A DNA stretch of 64,000 bases from Mucilaginibacter roseus (GTDB taxonomy: Bacteria; Bacteroidota; Bacteroidia; Sphingobacteriales; Sphingobacteriaceae), in NCBI RefSeq assembly GCF_021215455.1, contig NZ_JAJPWV010000004.1:310001-374000 (forward strand), in the 5' to 3' direction. Within the stretch, counting starts at the first letter, position 1. The number at the start of each line of letters is the position of its first letter. The notes beneath the pieces were generated by a model. The model was not told the origin of the DNA, ran no database searches, and saw nothing but the letters and a program-made list of their open reading frames with translations. This document shows positions 1-7,922 of the stretch, piece after piece. The position numbers were made by a program, and so were the translations under genes.

Positions 1-38
1 TCCGCCAACATATTTTATAAAATGCTGTTTAAAATAAT

Positions 39-737
39 ATGAGCGAACCTATTACCGACTACGATATTTTATACGAGGATAATCACCTGATTGCCGTTAA
101 TAAGCGCGCGGGTGACATTGTGCAGGTGGATGAGACGGGCGATGAGCCGCTTGACGAAAAGGTAAAAAAATACATTGCCGAAAAATACAACAAACCCAAC
201 GGCGCTTTTTTAGGTGTTGTTCATCGTTTAGACAGGCCGGTGAGCGGCGTTATCCTGTTTGCCAAAACCAGCAAAGCTTTAGACAGGATGAACCAACTGT
301 TTAAAACCCGCCAGATACGCAAAACCTACTACGCTGTGGTGCGCAATAAACCCGAACCTGAATATGGCGATCTGGTACACTGGCTGGTAAAAAACCAGCA
401 GAAGAATGTTACTAAAGCGCACGGGCATGAAGTACCCGGCAGTATGCGCTCAGAATTACATTACCGCCTGGCTGGCGAGGCCAATGGCTATTACCTGATA
501 GAGGTTAACCCCATAACTGGCCGCCCGCATCAGATCAGGGTACAACTATCTACCCTAAATTGCCCTATAGTTGGCGATAATAAATACGGCTATCCACGCG
601 GCAGTCTGCGCAGGAGCATAAGCTTGCATGCCCGCAAACTGCAATTTATCCACCCGGTAAAAAATGAGCCAGTAGAAATCAAAGCCCCGCTACCAAAGGA
701 TGGTTTTTGGGACAAGTTTGCACATTTGATGGAGTAA
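39..737 (+). CDS. RluA family pseudouridine synthase
   Basis: Predicted to isomerise uridine to pseudouridine in structured RNA (rRNA or tRNA) in the cytoplasm. The 232-residue protein has the RluA-family catalytic motif HRLDRPVSG at about residues 62-70, with D65 as the catalytic aspartate, and the downstream GRPHQIRVQL motif near residue 160. It is shorter than RluD (about 320 residues) and has no visible N-terminal S4 domain, so it resembles the compact RluA/RluC-like forms. The exact RNA target cannot be read from sequence. The next gene downstream is an unrelated toxin-antitoxin pair. Confidence 0.93.
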   Translation: MSEPITDYDILYEDNHLIAVNKRAGDIVQVDETGDEPLDEKVKKYIAEKYNKPNGAFLGVVHRLDRPVSGVILFAKTSKALDRMNQLFKTRQIRKTYYAVVRNKPEPEYGDLVHWLVKNQQKNVTKAHGHEVPGSMRSELHYRLAGEANGYYLIEVNPITGRPHQIRVQLSTLNCPIVGDNKYGYPRGSLRRSISLHARKLQFIHPVKNEPVEIKAPLPKDGFWDKFAHLME

Positions 738-781
738 GGTATTGATAATAAATATTTAAATTTGATAATTACTTAATACCT
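737..781 (+). promoter_or_regulatory. promoter and candidate operator of toxin-antitoxin pair
   Basis: A Bacteroidetes-type -7 box TAAATTTG lies at 757-764. It is flanked by a 7-bp perfect inverted repeat, AGGTATT at 737-743 and AATACCT at 775-781, just before the antitoxin start at 789. Toxin-antitoxin operons are usually autoregulated by the antitoxin, so this symmetrical site is a plausible operator. No TTG -33 box at proper spacing was found. Confidence 0.45.
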
Positions 782-788
782 CTGAAAA

Positions 789-1007
789 ATGAATTTACAA
801 TATATATCAGACAGTACAGGCCAAACCACCGGCGTATTTATACCAATACAAGAATGGAATGAGCTAAAAAGTAAATACAAAGGAATTGATGATGAGGAAA
901 CGAATATTCCGGGTTGGCATATCGATGTAGTACGTGAACGTTTGGCTAACAAAGAAAATCCAATAGATTTTGATGAAGCTATGGACGATATTGAGCGAAA
1001 TCTGTAA
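789..1007 (+). CDS. antitoxin of RelE/ParE-type module
   Basis: Small acidic protein of 72 residues, placed directly before and overlapping a RelE/ParE-like toxin gene, the standard antitoxin position. The C-terminal stretch IDFDEAMDDIERNL is typical of small addiction-module antitoxins that wrap a RelE-fold toxin. The stop codon overlaps the toxin start (TAATG), which implies translational coupling. The predicted role is to neutralise the toxin and repress the operon. The antitoxin family is not certain: the N-terminus (LQYISDSTGQTTGVFIPI) is not a clear ribbon-helix-helix or Phd sequence. Confidence 0.75.
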   Translation: MNLQYISDSTGQTTGVFIPIQEWNELKSKYKGIDDEETNIPGWHIDVVRERLANKENPIDFDEAMDDIERNL

Positions 1008-1309
1008 TGTATAAAACCCTCATTCTGCCATCCGCCAAAAATGATATTGAGGAAGCGACGATTTGGTATAACAAAAAGCAAAAAGGATTAGGCGTAAAGT
1101 TTACGAGCTACGTTCGGCAAAAAATAGCTCTTATTAAGCAAGAGCCTTTTATAGCCTCAACAAGATATGACAATGTTAAAACCGCGGTTTTAGACACTTT
1201 TCCGTTCATGATTCACTATTTATTAAACGAGAATGAAAAAGTAATCATTATCATAGCTGTATTTCATACCAGTCGAGATCCGAAAATCTGGAAACGAGAT
1301 TCCCAATAA
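1007..1309 (+). CDS. RelE/ParE family toxin
   Basis: 100-residue protein with the RelE/ParE superfamily pattern: N-terminal ILPSAKNDIEEATIWYNKKQ helix pair, then a central strand region and a C-terminal IIIIAVFHTSRDPKIW segment. The terminal H-T-S-R-D-P-K-I-W motif is common in ParE-like toxins of Bacteroidetes. The ATG overlaps the antitoxin stop by one base. RelE members cut mRNA at the ribosome and ParE members inhibit gyrase; the sequence alone does not decide between them. A hairpin terminator follows at 1315-1340. Confidence 0.85.
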   Translation: MYKTLILPSAKNDIEEATIWYNKKQKGLGVKFTSYVRQKIALIKQEPFIASTRYDNVKTAVLDTFPFMIHYLLNENEKVIIIIAVFHTSRDPKIWKRDSQ

Positions 1310-1314
1310 ATAAA

Positions 1315-1340
1315 AATGCCCCGTTTTTCCACGGGGCATT
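1315..1340. terminator. bidirectional hairpin terminator
   Basis: Perfect 9-bp stem AATGCCCCG (1315-1323) with CGGGGCATT (1332-1340), flanked by A-rich sequence on one side and TTTCTATTT on the other. It lies between the converging toxin gene and alcohol dehydrogenase gene and can serve both. Confidence 0.8.
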
Positions 1341-1358
1341 TCTATTTAAACATACCGC

Positions 1359-2402
1359 TTATTTCAAGCTTGACATGTCGATGACAAACCGATATCGTAC
1401 GTCATTTTTTAGCATACGTTCGTAAGCTTCGTTGATATAGTCGATGTTGATCACTTCAACGTCTGACACTATGCCATTCTCAGCGCAATAGTCCAGCATT
1501 TCCTGGGTTTCTTTGATGCCGCCGATCATACTGCCCGCTAATCTGCGGCGTTTGCCTATCAGATTGAATGCCGATACCTGTGGCGCTTCCGGCGGAATAC
1601 CCACCAGTACCATGGTGCCATCAAGTTTCAGCATTTGCAGGTAAAAATCATACTCGTGCTGTGCCGAGATGGTGTTCAATATAAAATCGAATGTGTTGGC
1701 AACTTCCTTAACTTCATCTTCGTTTTTAGTAACTACAAAGTGGTGAGCACCCAGTTTCAAAGCGTCTTCCTTTTTCGAGGCCGATGTACTTAAAACTGTA
1801 ACTTCGGCGCCTAAGGCTACGCCAAACTTAACCGCCATATGGCCTAATCCACCTAAGCCTACAACGGCGATCTTGTGGCCTTTGCCAATTTTCCAGGTCA
1901 TTAACGGAGAGTAGGTAGTAATGCCGGCACAAAGTAAAGGGGCTACTCCTTCAAGCGGCAACTTGTCGGATATATGCAGGGCATAATTTTCGTCAACCAC
2001 GATCTGGTCTGAATACCCGCCGTAGGTTGGCGTGCCATCTTTGTAACGACTGTTATACGTGCCTACCATACCAAAATCACAGTACTGCTCTTCACCGGCC
2101 AGGCAGCTCGGGCAGTGGCGGCACGAGTCGACAAAACAACCTATACCGGCAGTTTCGCCCACTTTAAACTTAGTAACGGCATCACCTACTTTGATAATTT
2201 TACCTACAATCTCATGGCCTGGTACCATCGGGAATTTTGATCCGCCCCACTCATCACGTACCTGGTGAATATCGGAGTGGCAAACACCGCAGTATTGTAT
2301 CTCAATCTGGATATCATTTGGCCCTACATCCTGGCGCTCCAATTGAAATGGAGCCAATGGGGCACTTGCTGCCTTTGCAGCATAAGCTTTTGTTGCAATC
2401 AT
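1359..2402 (-). CDS. NAD(P)-dependent zinc alcohol dehydrogenase (YahK/cinnamyl-ADH type)
   Basis: Medium-chain dehydrogenase of 347 residues, oxidising alcohols or reducing aldehydes with NAD(P)(H) in the cytoplasm. Catalytic zinc ligands are visible in CGVCHSD (C41) and GHE (H63). The structural zinc cysteines are C94, C97, C100 and C108 in CRHCPSC followed by C108. The Rossmann motif GLGGLGHMA follows in the middle. Length and motif spacing fit the YahK/AdhC-like cinnamyl alcohol dehydrogenase group, which usually uses NADPH. A -7-like box in minus orientation, TACTTTTG, lies at 2431-2438, 29 bp upstream. The natural substrate is unknown. Confidence 0.93.
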   Translation of the reverse strand: MIATKAYAAKAASAPLAPFQLERQDVGPNDIQIEIQYCGVCHSDIHQVRDEWGGSKFPMVPGHEIVGKIIKVGDAVTKFKVGETAGIGCFVDSCRHCPSCLAGEEQYCDFGMVGTYNSRYKDGTPTYGGYSDQIVVDENYALHISDKLPLEGVAPLLCAGITTYSPLMTWKIGKGHKIAVVGLGGLGHMAVKFGVALGAEVTVLSTSASKKEDALKLGAHHFVVTKNEDEVKEVANTFDFILNTISAQHEYDFYLQMLKLDGTMVLVGIPPEAPQVSAFNLIGKRRRLAGSMIGGIKETQEMLDYCAENGIVSDVEVINIDYINEAYERMLKNDVRYRFVIDMSSLK

Positions 2403-2555
2403 ATTAGTGGTGGTATTTTATAAAAGAAAACAAAAGTAGGTGCATATGTTTTGGCATTGATAATGGAAAAGTAATATTTACGTTCTTGCAAAGCGGCCAG
2501 CCTTAATAACGGCTTACCACAATAAATTTGTTACTTTTGAACGCATAAATCACCA

Positions 2556-3065
2556 ATGAAGCGACCAGGCATATTATTTATTGCAGCATTCATCACCATC
2601 TGCTTGTATAACTCATGCAAAAAAGATGATCCTACCAACATACGCAACCTGTTTACCGCCGGGCCATGGGAACTGGCTTCTTTACAGGTGTTTAACTACG
2701 TAGGCACAACGCTGGACGAAACGGATACATTGAATACCGACTGCGATAAAAAACAGATATTCCGCTTTAACGACGATAACACCTGTACTTACAGTAACTA
2801 CGACTGCCTGGACCAGGCGCCAACCGGCACATGGTCATTATCGCGCGACAGGCTTTACCTGCTATCAGACATTTTGGTTGACACGGCCGCTACTGACACC
2901 GGCTCGATAGCTTCCGGTAGTTTACGCCCTTTTACCAATACTAAAATTGTTAACCTGGGGCAATACTCCATGGTACTGCAAACCGGCGATTTCCAGGAAA
3001 CCAACCAGCCTAACCGGGCACGCAGGGTGGTGCAGTACAGCTTTATACGCCAAAGAAATAACTAA
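2556..3065 (+). CDS. lipocalin-like lipoprotein of unknown function
   Basis: 169-residue protein with a lipoprotein signal peptide: hydrophobic segment then a lipobox ending in Cys21 followed by KKDD. That suggests a lipidated protein of the periplasm or outer membrane. The rest contains the pattern W-E-L...F-N-D-D-N-T-C-T...G-T-W-S-L, typical of small Bacteroidetes lipocalin-like proteins (DUF4923/lipocalin-type beta barrels). A TACTTTTG box precedes it at 2532-2539. Function unknown; it is transcribed in the same direction as purN but with a 66-bp gap. Confidence 0.75.
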   Translation: MKRPGILFIAAFITICLYNSCKKDDPTNIRNLFTAGPWELASLQVFNYVGTTLDETDTLNTDCDKKQIFRFNDDNTCTYSNYDCLDQAPTGTWSLSRDRLYLLSDILVDTAATDTGSIASGSLRPFTNTKIVNLGQYSMVLQTGDFQETNQPNRARRVVQYSFIRQRNN

Positions 3066-3131
3066 CTATAGCAAACAATATGTTCAAAATTTTATATTTG
3101 AACATATTGTAGCACTAAAATACTCTGCACT

Positions 3132-3710
3132 TTGAAAAAACGTATAGCTATTTTCGCCTCCGGATCAGGTTCAAATGCTCAAAAAATAATGGAGCATTTT
3201 AAACGGCATAACGACGCCGAAGTGGCCATTATACTTACCAACAATCCGCAGGCTTATGTGCTGCAACGTGCCGACAACTTCGAGATACCCTCACACGTTT
3301 TTACCCGTAAGGAGTTTTACGAAACCGATGAAGTGATACGCCTGCTCAAAAACCTTAATATTGATATTATAGTACTTGCCGGTTTTTTATGGCTGGTGCC
3401 GCAATCACTGTTAAAGGCATTCCCTAATAAGATCATCAACCTGCACCCTGCCCTGCTACCTAAATACGGCGGCAAAGGCATGTATGGCGATAATGTACAT
3501 AAAGCTATTCTGGCTGATGGTGAAGACGAATCAGGAATTACCATCCACTTTGTAAACGAGAATTTTGACGAAGGCGAAATCATCCACCAGTCACGATTTA
3601 AAATTGAGCCGGATGATACCCTCGAAATAGTAAAATTTAAAGGCCAGCAACTGGAACATCATCATTTTCCGCGCGTAGTTGAAAATTTATTGAAGAAGAT
3701 GAAGAGCTGA
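3132..3710 (+). CDS. purN: phosphoribosylglycinamide formyltransferase (GART)
   Basis: Third step of de novo purine synthesis: transfers the formyl group of 10-formyl-THF to glycinamide ribonucleotide. The phosphate-binding motif GSGSNAQ is at residues 11-17, and the catalytic triad Asn103, His105 (INLHPALLPK) and Asp146 (NFDEGEI) is present. The 192-residue length is normal. The start is a TTG codon; it gives the usual MKKRIAIFASG N-terminus and no ATG is available in frame. purH, a later gene of the same pathway, lies 1.5 kb downstream, separated by an AT-rich pair of genes that looks inserted. Confidence 0.95.
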   Translation: MKKRIAIFASGSGSNAQKIMEHFKRHNDAEVAIILTNNPQAYVLQRADNFEIPSHVFTRKEFYETDEVIRLLKNLNIDIIVLAGFLWLVPQSLLKAFPNKIINLHPALLPKYGGKGMYGDNVHKAILADGEDESGITIHFVNENFDEGEIIHQSRFKIEPDDTLEIVKFKGQQLEHHHFPRVVENLLKKMKS

Positions 3711-3855
3711 GGGGTTGGTGAGTCATGTTTACGCGCTGTTGAGTTAAATAGAATATTTCCAAAGCTGTTTATACATGGGCGTTGACATTACAAAATGAAA
3801 TTTTAAGTATTTTCAAAAATACTCTTGTTATACTCACTAACAAACCGATTATGAG

Positions 3856-4248
3856 ATGCCAATTATTATAAATATAAATGATTCTGACTTGGCGGGGTTT
3901 AACGACCAAGCGAAGCAGGAGTTAGAATTAAGTGTAAAAACTTTTTCAGATGATTTAATCGCGGAAGCAAATAGAATAGAATCTTCTGTTAATTCCACCT
4001 CGCAGGGTCCAGAAATTACAAGTAGCATTGTTAGAGATGCTAAAGTTTTAATAAGGCACAAAATCAGTAAGCCCAAAAAGCATATTGGATCAATTATATT
4101 AAAAATCGCTGCCAGTGTCTTTAGTTTGATTGCTGGAACCATGTATCAAAAAGAAAATTTACAGAATACAATTTATTTAGTCTTGTATATTATTGTAATA
4201 GCCCTTGCGATTTTATTAACAACGTTAACCGTTATAAAAGAAAATTAA
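3856..4248 (+). CDS. small two-TM membrane protein, partner of HEPN-like protein
   Basis: 130-residue protein that I do not recognise. Residues 1-75 are hydrophilic and acidic with a possible amphipathic helix (QELELSVKTFSDDLIAEANR). Two predicted transmembrane segments lie at about 78-96 and 104-126, with a short hairpin loop, so the soluble part probably lies in the cytoplasm. Its stop codon abuts the next ATG with no spacer, so the two genes form one unit. Codons are strongly A/T-ending, unlike purN and purH on either side, which suggests horizontal acquisition. Function unknown; a regulatory or anchoring role for the next protein is inference. Confidence 0.7.
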   Translation: MPIIININDSDLAGFNDQAKQELELSVKTFSDDLIAEANRIESSVNSTSQGPEITSSIVRDAKVLIRHKISKPKKHIGSIILKIAASVFSLIAGTMYQKENLQNTIYLVLYIIVIALAILLTTLTVIKEN

Positions 4249-4857
4249 ATGGAAGATAACAACCAAATTGAGTATAGGAAGTATTTGGATGACATTAGCC
4301 ATGAACTTACTTACTTATATCGGAAGAAAAATAAGATAAAGCTAATATTAAGATTGTATAGTTTTATTGGAATTTTAACTGCTGTTATAGCAATAATATA
4401 TTTTGTAATTTCTTATTATAAATTCAATATAACAAATACTCAAAGAATTGCTTTAATGTCTGCCGGTGTAGGGCTATTACTCTCATTAATGTCAAAATTT
4501 TATACAAATCTGATAGAAGAAAGAGAAAAGGAACAGAAGGCGAGAACAATCGAATTAAACAAAATTTCACGTTTTATATTAAGTTGGGCAACTTTGGAGA
4601 GAACCATTTATTCAATTCTCGAGAGACATGAACCTGATATTAGTAAATTTGGAATAAAAAGAAACATTCGTTTACTTTTTGAAGAAGAAATAATTTCAGA
4701 CAGAGAATTTATAAATCTTGAAAGAGCTTTAGATTTAAGGAACAAAATCGTACACGGACAAACTTTATCAGCGACTGAAGAACTCGATAAATATTCTGGA
4801 CAGGTTGATGAGATAATAGATAAGATTTTAATTTCGTCAAAAAAAACGACCAACTAA
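4249..4857 (+). CDS. membrane protein with C-terminal HEPN-like domain
   Basis: 202-residue protein. After an N-terminal helix come two transmembrane segments at about residues 35-57 and 66-82, then a helical soluble domain from about 90 to 195. That domain holds LDLRNKIVHG, an RX4H arrangement with R164 and H169, the active-site pattern of HEPN ribonucleases, in the expected context of a helical bundle with a preceding acidic helix. No named family is recognised. If it is a true HEPN nuclease it would be a membrane-anchored RNase, as found in toxin-antitoxin and abortive-infection systems. It is coupled to the upstream small membrane protein and is AT-rich. The HEPN assignment rests on the motif alone. 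Confidence 0.7.
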   Translation: MEDNNQIEYRKYLDDISHELTYLYRKKNKIKLILRLYSFIGILTAVIAIIYFVISYYKFNITNTQRIALMSAGVGLLLSLMSKFYTNLIEEREKEQKARTIELNKISRFILSWATLERTIYSILERHEPDISKFGIKRNIRLLFEEEIISDREFINLERALDLRNKIVHGQTLSATEELDKYSGQVDEIIDKILISSKKTTN

Positions 4858-5096
4858 TATAAATAGCTATTTAGAAAAGCCTCATCAATATCAATGAATT
4901 TATCATCCTTATGTTTCTCAAAATAATGCTCCAACTCAGCTCTTGTTGCAGGCTAACCAATGCCAAAAGCTAAAGCCTGGGCATCAAGTTCAACAAAGTC
5001 GGATTGCTTTTCAACCTCTAAACCCAGTTCTTTTCCCAGCTTTAGCAGCAACTCGGTTTTGCTATCCGAGTCAGATTTTATGATTACAGTGGTCAT
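4854..5096 (-). pseudogene. antitoxin-like gene interrupted by in-frame TAG
   Basis: Reading on the minus strand from ATG at 5096 gives MTTVIIKSDSDSKTELLLKL, then an acidic helix, and then a TAG at codon 48 (4953-4955). The same frame continues without another stop for 32 codons (starting PATRAELEHYFEKHKDDKF) to TAG at 4854-4856. The whole, about 79 residues, looks like a small antitoxin of the kind found in Bacteroidetes addiction modules, with no toxin gene next to it. It overlaps the end of the convergent HEPN-like gene by 4 bp. It could be decay of a lost module or a base error. Confidence 0.65.
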
Positions 5097-5099
5097 GAC

Positions 5100-5162
5100 A
5101 CTAAATTACTAAAAATTCTTAAACTAATCTCTAACCACCAACCTCTAATCACTAAAAATCAC
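5100..5162. repeat. tandem oligonucleotide repeat (ctaatcact type)
   Basis: The spacer before purH is made of imperfect repeats of a roughly 10-base word: CACTAAATTACTAAAAATTC, CTAATCTCTAACCACC, CCTCTAATCACTAAAAATC. G is almost absent from this strand. Similar wording occurs in the mreB-mreC spacer and at 18834-18985. Confidence 0.5.
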
Positions 5163-5170
5163 TACCTTTG
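5163..5170 (+). promoter_or_regulatory. -7 promoter box of purH
   Basis: TACCTTTG matches the Bacteroidetes TAnnTTTG -7 consensus, 24 bp before the purH start. No TTG -33 box is visible because the upstream stretch is the G-poor repeat. Confidence 0.5.
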
Positions 5171-5193
5171 CGGCTTAAAATTCGCAGTAGTAC

Positions 5194-6720
5194 ATGAGCA
5201 ATTCCGTTCAAATAAAAAACGCTTTAATTTCAGTCTATTACAAGGATAATCTTGAGCCGATAATTCACGAGTTAAACAGGCTTGGGGTAACCATTTATTC
5301 AACCGGTGGTACCGAAAGCTTTATTCGTAACCTCGGTGTTAACGTAGTAGCTGTTGAAGACCTTACCTCCTATCCATCCATCCTGGGTGGCCGTGTAAAA
5401 ACGCTTCACCCCAAAGTATTTGGTGGCATTTTAGCCCGCCGCAGCTTTGAAAGCGACGAACAACAACTTGCCCAGTACGACATTCCGCAGATTGACCTGG
5501 TAATTGTTGACCTGTACCCGTTTGAAGAAACCGTACAATCAGGCGCCGGGCAAGAGGATGTGATCGAGAAGATCGACATCGGTGGTATCTCATTGATCCG
5601 TGCCGCAGCCAAAAACTTTAAGGATGTGGTTATCGTAGCCTCAAAAGATGATTACGGCACCTTAGAGAACATCTTGAAAACCCAGGACGGACAAACCAAT
5701 ATTGATCAGCGCCGTGCTTTTGCCCGTAACGCTTTCAACATATCATCACATTACGATACCGCTATCTTCAATTACTTTAACGAGGAAGACCCATTGCCGG
5801 TATTTAAACAAAGCATACAAACCAGCCAGGTGTTACGCTACGGCGAAAACCCGCATCAGCAAGGCACTTTTTATGGTAATCTTGATGCTATGTTTACCAA
5901 ATTGCACGGTAAGGAATTATCATACAACAACCTGGTTGATGTTGATGCCGCCGTTGCTTTGATAGATGAATTTACCGAGCCTACCATTGCTATACTTAAA
6001 CATACTAACGCCTGTGGCGTGGCTACCCGCTCATTTATTAAAGAAGCGTGGATAGATGCCCTGGCCTGCGATCCGGTATCAGCTTTTGGTGGTGTTATTA
6101 TAGCTAACGAAGAGATTGACGCCGCTACTGCCGAAGAAATCAGCAAAATATTTTACGAAGTATTGATAGCACCTGCTTATACTGACGAAGCGGTGAGCAT
6201 TTTGCAATCAAAAAAGAACCGCATCATACTGGTTCGCCAGCGCACCGAACTACCTGTTAAACAATTTAAAACACTGCTTAACGGTGTAATTGAGCAGGAT
6301 AAGGATGCCGTTATTGAAGGCCCTGAGCAAATGAACGCGGTTACCAACCGTAAACCGAATGAGCACGAGTTGAAGGACCTGTACTTTGCCAATAAAATTG
6401 TTAAGCATACAAAATCAAACACCATCGTCTTCGCCAAAAACAACCAGTTGATGGCAAGCGGTGTGGGCCAAACTTCAAGGGTTGACTCATTGAGGCAAGC
6501 CGTACTTAAAGCCCATAGCTTTGGCTTTGATTTAAATGGCGCGGTAATGGCATCAGATGCGTTCTTCCCATTCCCGGATTGCGTGGAACTGGCGGCTGAG
6601 GCTGGCATTACAGCAGTACTGCAACCAGGTGGCTCAATTAAAGATCAGGACTCGATAGATATGGCTAACCAGAAAAACATTTCGATGGTTACCACTGGTG
6701 TACGCCACTTTAAACATTAA
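5194..6720 (+). CDS. purH: bifunctional AICAR transformylase / IMP cyclohydrolase
   Basis: Catalyses the last two steps of de novo IMP synthesis: formylation of AICAR with 10-formyl-THF and ring closure. The 508-residue length matches the family. The N-terminal MGS-like IMP cyclohydrolase domain (about 1-145) contains STGGTESFIR and GGRVKTLHPKVFGG. The C-terminal transformylase domain contains RYGENPHQQGTFY, ILKHTNACGVA and the terminal QPGGSIKDQD. Start at ATG 5194, downstream of a -7 box at 5163. purN upstream belongs to the same pathway. The cell-shape genes begin 96 bp downstream. Confidence 0.97.
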   Translation: MSNSVQIKNALISVYYKDNLEPIIHELNRLGVTIYSTGGTESFIRNLGVNVVAVEDLTSYPSILGGRVKTLHPKVFGGILARRSFESDEQQLAQYDIPQIDLVIVDLYPFEETVQSGAGQEDVIEKIDIGGISLIRAAAKNFKDVVIVASKDDYGTLENILKTQDGQTNIDQRRAFARNAFNISSHYDTAIFNYFNEEDPLPVFKQSIQTSQVLRYGENPHQQGTFYGNLDAMFTKLHGKELSYNNLVDVDAAVALIDEFTEPTIAILKHTNACGVATRSFIKEAWIDALACDPVSAFGGVIIANEEIDAATAEEISKIFYEVLIAPAYTDEAVSILQSKKNRIILVRQRTELPVKQFKTLLNGVIEQDKDAVIEGPEQMNAVTNRKPNEHELKDLYFANKIVKHTKSNTIVFAKNNQLMASGVGQTSRVDSLRQAVLKAHSFGFDLNGAVMASDAFFPFPDCVELAAEAGITAVLQPGGSIKDQDSIDMANQKNISMVTTGVRHFKH

Positions 6721-6816
6721 TTAACGCAACACAATAATCATCATAATTTGACGCTTTAAAGTACAACTAAATTAGTGTAGTTTTATAATCAGCAAATTAT
6801 TTGAAGAAAAGAGCAA

Positions 6817-7839
6817 ATGGGCCTGTTTAACTTTTTTACCCAAGAGATAGCGATAGATTTAGGCACAGCGAATACGCTGATCATACATAATGATAAGGTT
6901 GTTGTTGATGAACCATCAATAGTAGCGTTTGACCGCAAAACCAACAAGGTGATAGCCATTGGGCGCCAGGCCATGCAAATGGAAGGTAAAACCCACGATA
7001 ATATACGTACCATCCGCCCGCTGAAAGACGGTGTAATTGCCGACTTTGATGCTGCCGAGTACATGATACGCGGCATGATCAAGATGATCAACTCGGGCAA
7101 GGGCTGGTTCTTCCCGTCGTTGCGTATGGTTATCTGTATCCCTTCGGGTATTACCGAGGTGGAGAAACGTGCGGTACACCAGTCGGCCGAGCGTGCCGGT
7201 GCCAAAGAGGTTTACCTGATACACGAGCCAATGGCAGCCGCTGTAGGTATCGGTATTGACGTTGAGGAGCCGATGGGCAACATGATCATCGATATAGGTG
7301 GTGGTACTACCGAGATCGCTGTTATCGCACTTTCAGGTATCGTGTGCGATCAGTCTATCCGTGTAGCGGGCGATAACTTTGATGCTGATATAGTACAGTA
7401 CATCCGTCGTCAGCACAATATCATGATTGGTGAGCGTACTGCCGAAAAGATCAAGATAGAGGTTGGCGCGGCATTACCTGAACTAACCGATCCTCCAGGC
7501 GATTTCGCCGTACAAGGCCGTGATTTGATGACCGGTGTGCCTAAGCAGATCATGGTATCTTATACCGAGATAGCGCATTGTCTTGATAAGTCAATTTCTA
7601 AAATTGAGGAAGCTATTTTAAAAGCCCTGGAGATAACACCTCCTGAGCTTTCAGCCGATATTTATCAAACCGGTATCTATCTTACAGGTGGTGGCGCCTT
7701 ACTGCGCGGACTTGATAAACGTGTGGCCGCTAAAACCAAGCTGCCGGTTCACGTTGCCGAAGACCCGCTGCGCGCCGTAGTACGCGGTACCGGTACTGCC
7801 CTTAAAAACATAGGCAACTTTAAGTTTTTAATGCAATAA
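6817..7839 (+). CDS. mreB: rod shape-determining protein MreB
   Basis: Bacterial actin homologue that polymerises under the inner membrane and guides the elongation machinery. The 340-residue protein has actin-fold ATP motifs: phosphate-1 loop DLGTANTLI near residue 13, phosphate-2 loop DIGGGTTEIAV near 155, and adenosine motif TGGGALLRGLD near 287. An N-terminal amphipathic stretch, MGLFNFFTQ, would contact the membrane. It heads the mreB-mreC-mreD-pbp2-rodA cluster, in which MreC and MreD link MreB to the synthases Pbp2 and RodA. Confidence 0.98.
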   Translation: MGLFNFFTQEIAIDLGTANTLIIHNDKVVVDEPSIVAFDRKTNKVIAIGRQAMQMEGKTHDNIRTIRPLKDGVIADFDAAEYMIRGMIKMINSGKGWFFPSLRMVICIPSGITEVEKRAVHQSAERAGAKEVYLIHEPMAAAVGIGIDVEEPMGNMIIDIGGGTTEIAVIALSGIVCDQSIRVAGDNFDADIVQYIRRQHNIMIGERTAEKIKIEVGAALPELTDPPGDFAVQGRDLMTGVPKQIMVSYTEIAHCLDKSISKIEEAILKALEITPPELSADIYQTGIYLTGGGALLRGLDKRVAAKTKLPVHVAEDPLRAVVRGTGTALKNIGNFKFLMQ

Positions 7840-7841
7840 AT

Positions 7842-7921
7842 TAGTGAATGGCGAATGGTGAGCAGTTAGTTGTTTACCACTCGCCTTCTATTTCCCACCA
7901 TTCACTACTCACTACTCACCA
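7842..7921. repeat. inverted/tandem oligonucleotide repeat between mreB and mreC
   Basis: The 83-bp spacer consists of a short word repeated in opposite orientations at its two ends. TAGTGAATGG (7842-7851) is the exact reverse complement of CCATTCACTA (7898-7907). Further copies are GCGAATGGTGAGCAG on the left and ACTACTCACTACTCACC on the right. The RNA could form a long hairpin inside the operon. An ATG at 7848 opens a frame through the repeat into mreC but is unlikely to be used. Confidence 0.6.
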
Positions 7922-7922
7922 C

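Noticed and set aside
3317..3583. 88-codon minus frame over purN
   Set aside because: Antisense to purN, which has its full catalytic triad.
7848..7922. 25-residue N-terminal extension of MreC from an earlier ATG
   Set aside because: The sequence lies in an intergenic repeat and would put about 25 odd residues before the transmembrane helix.
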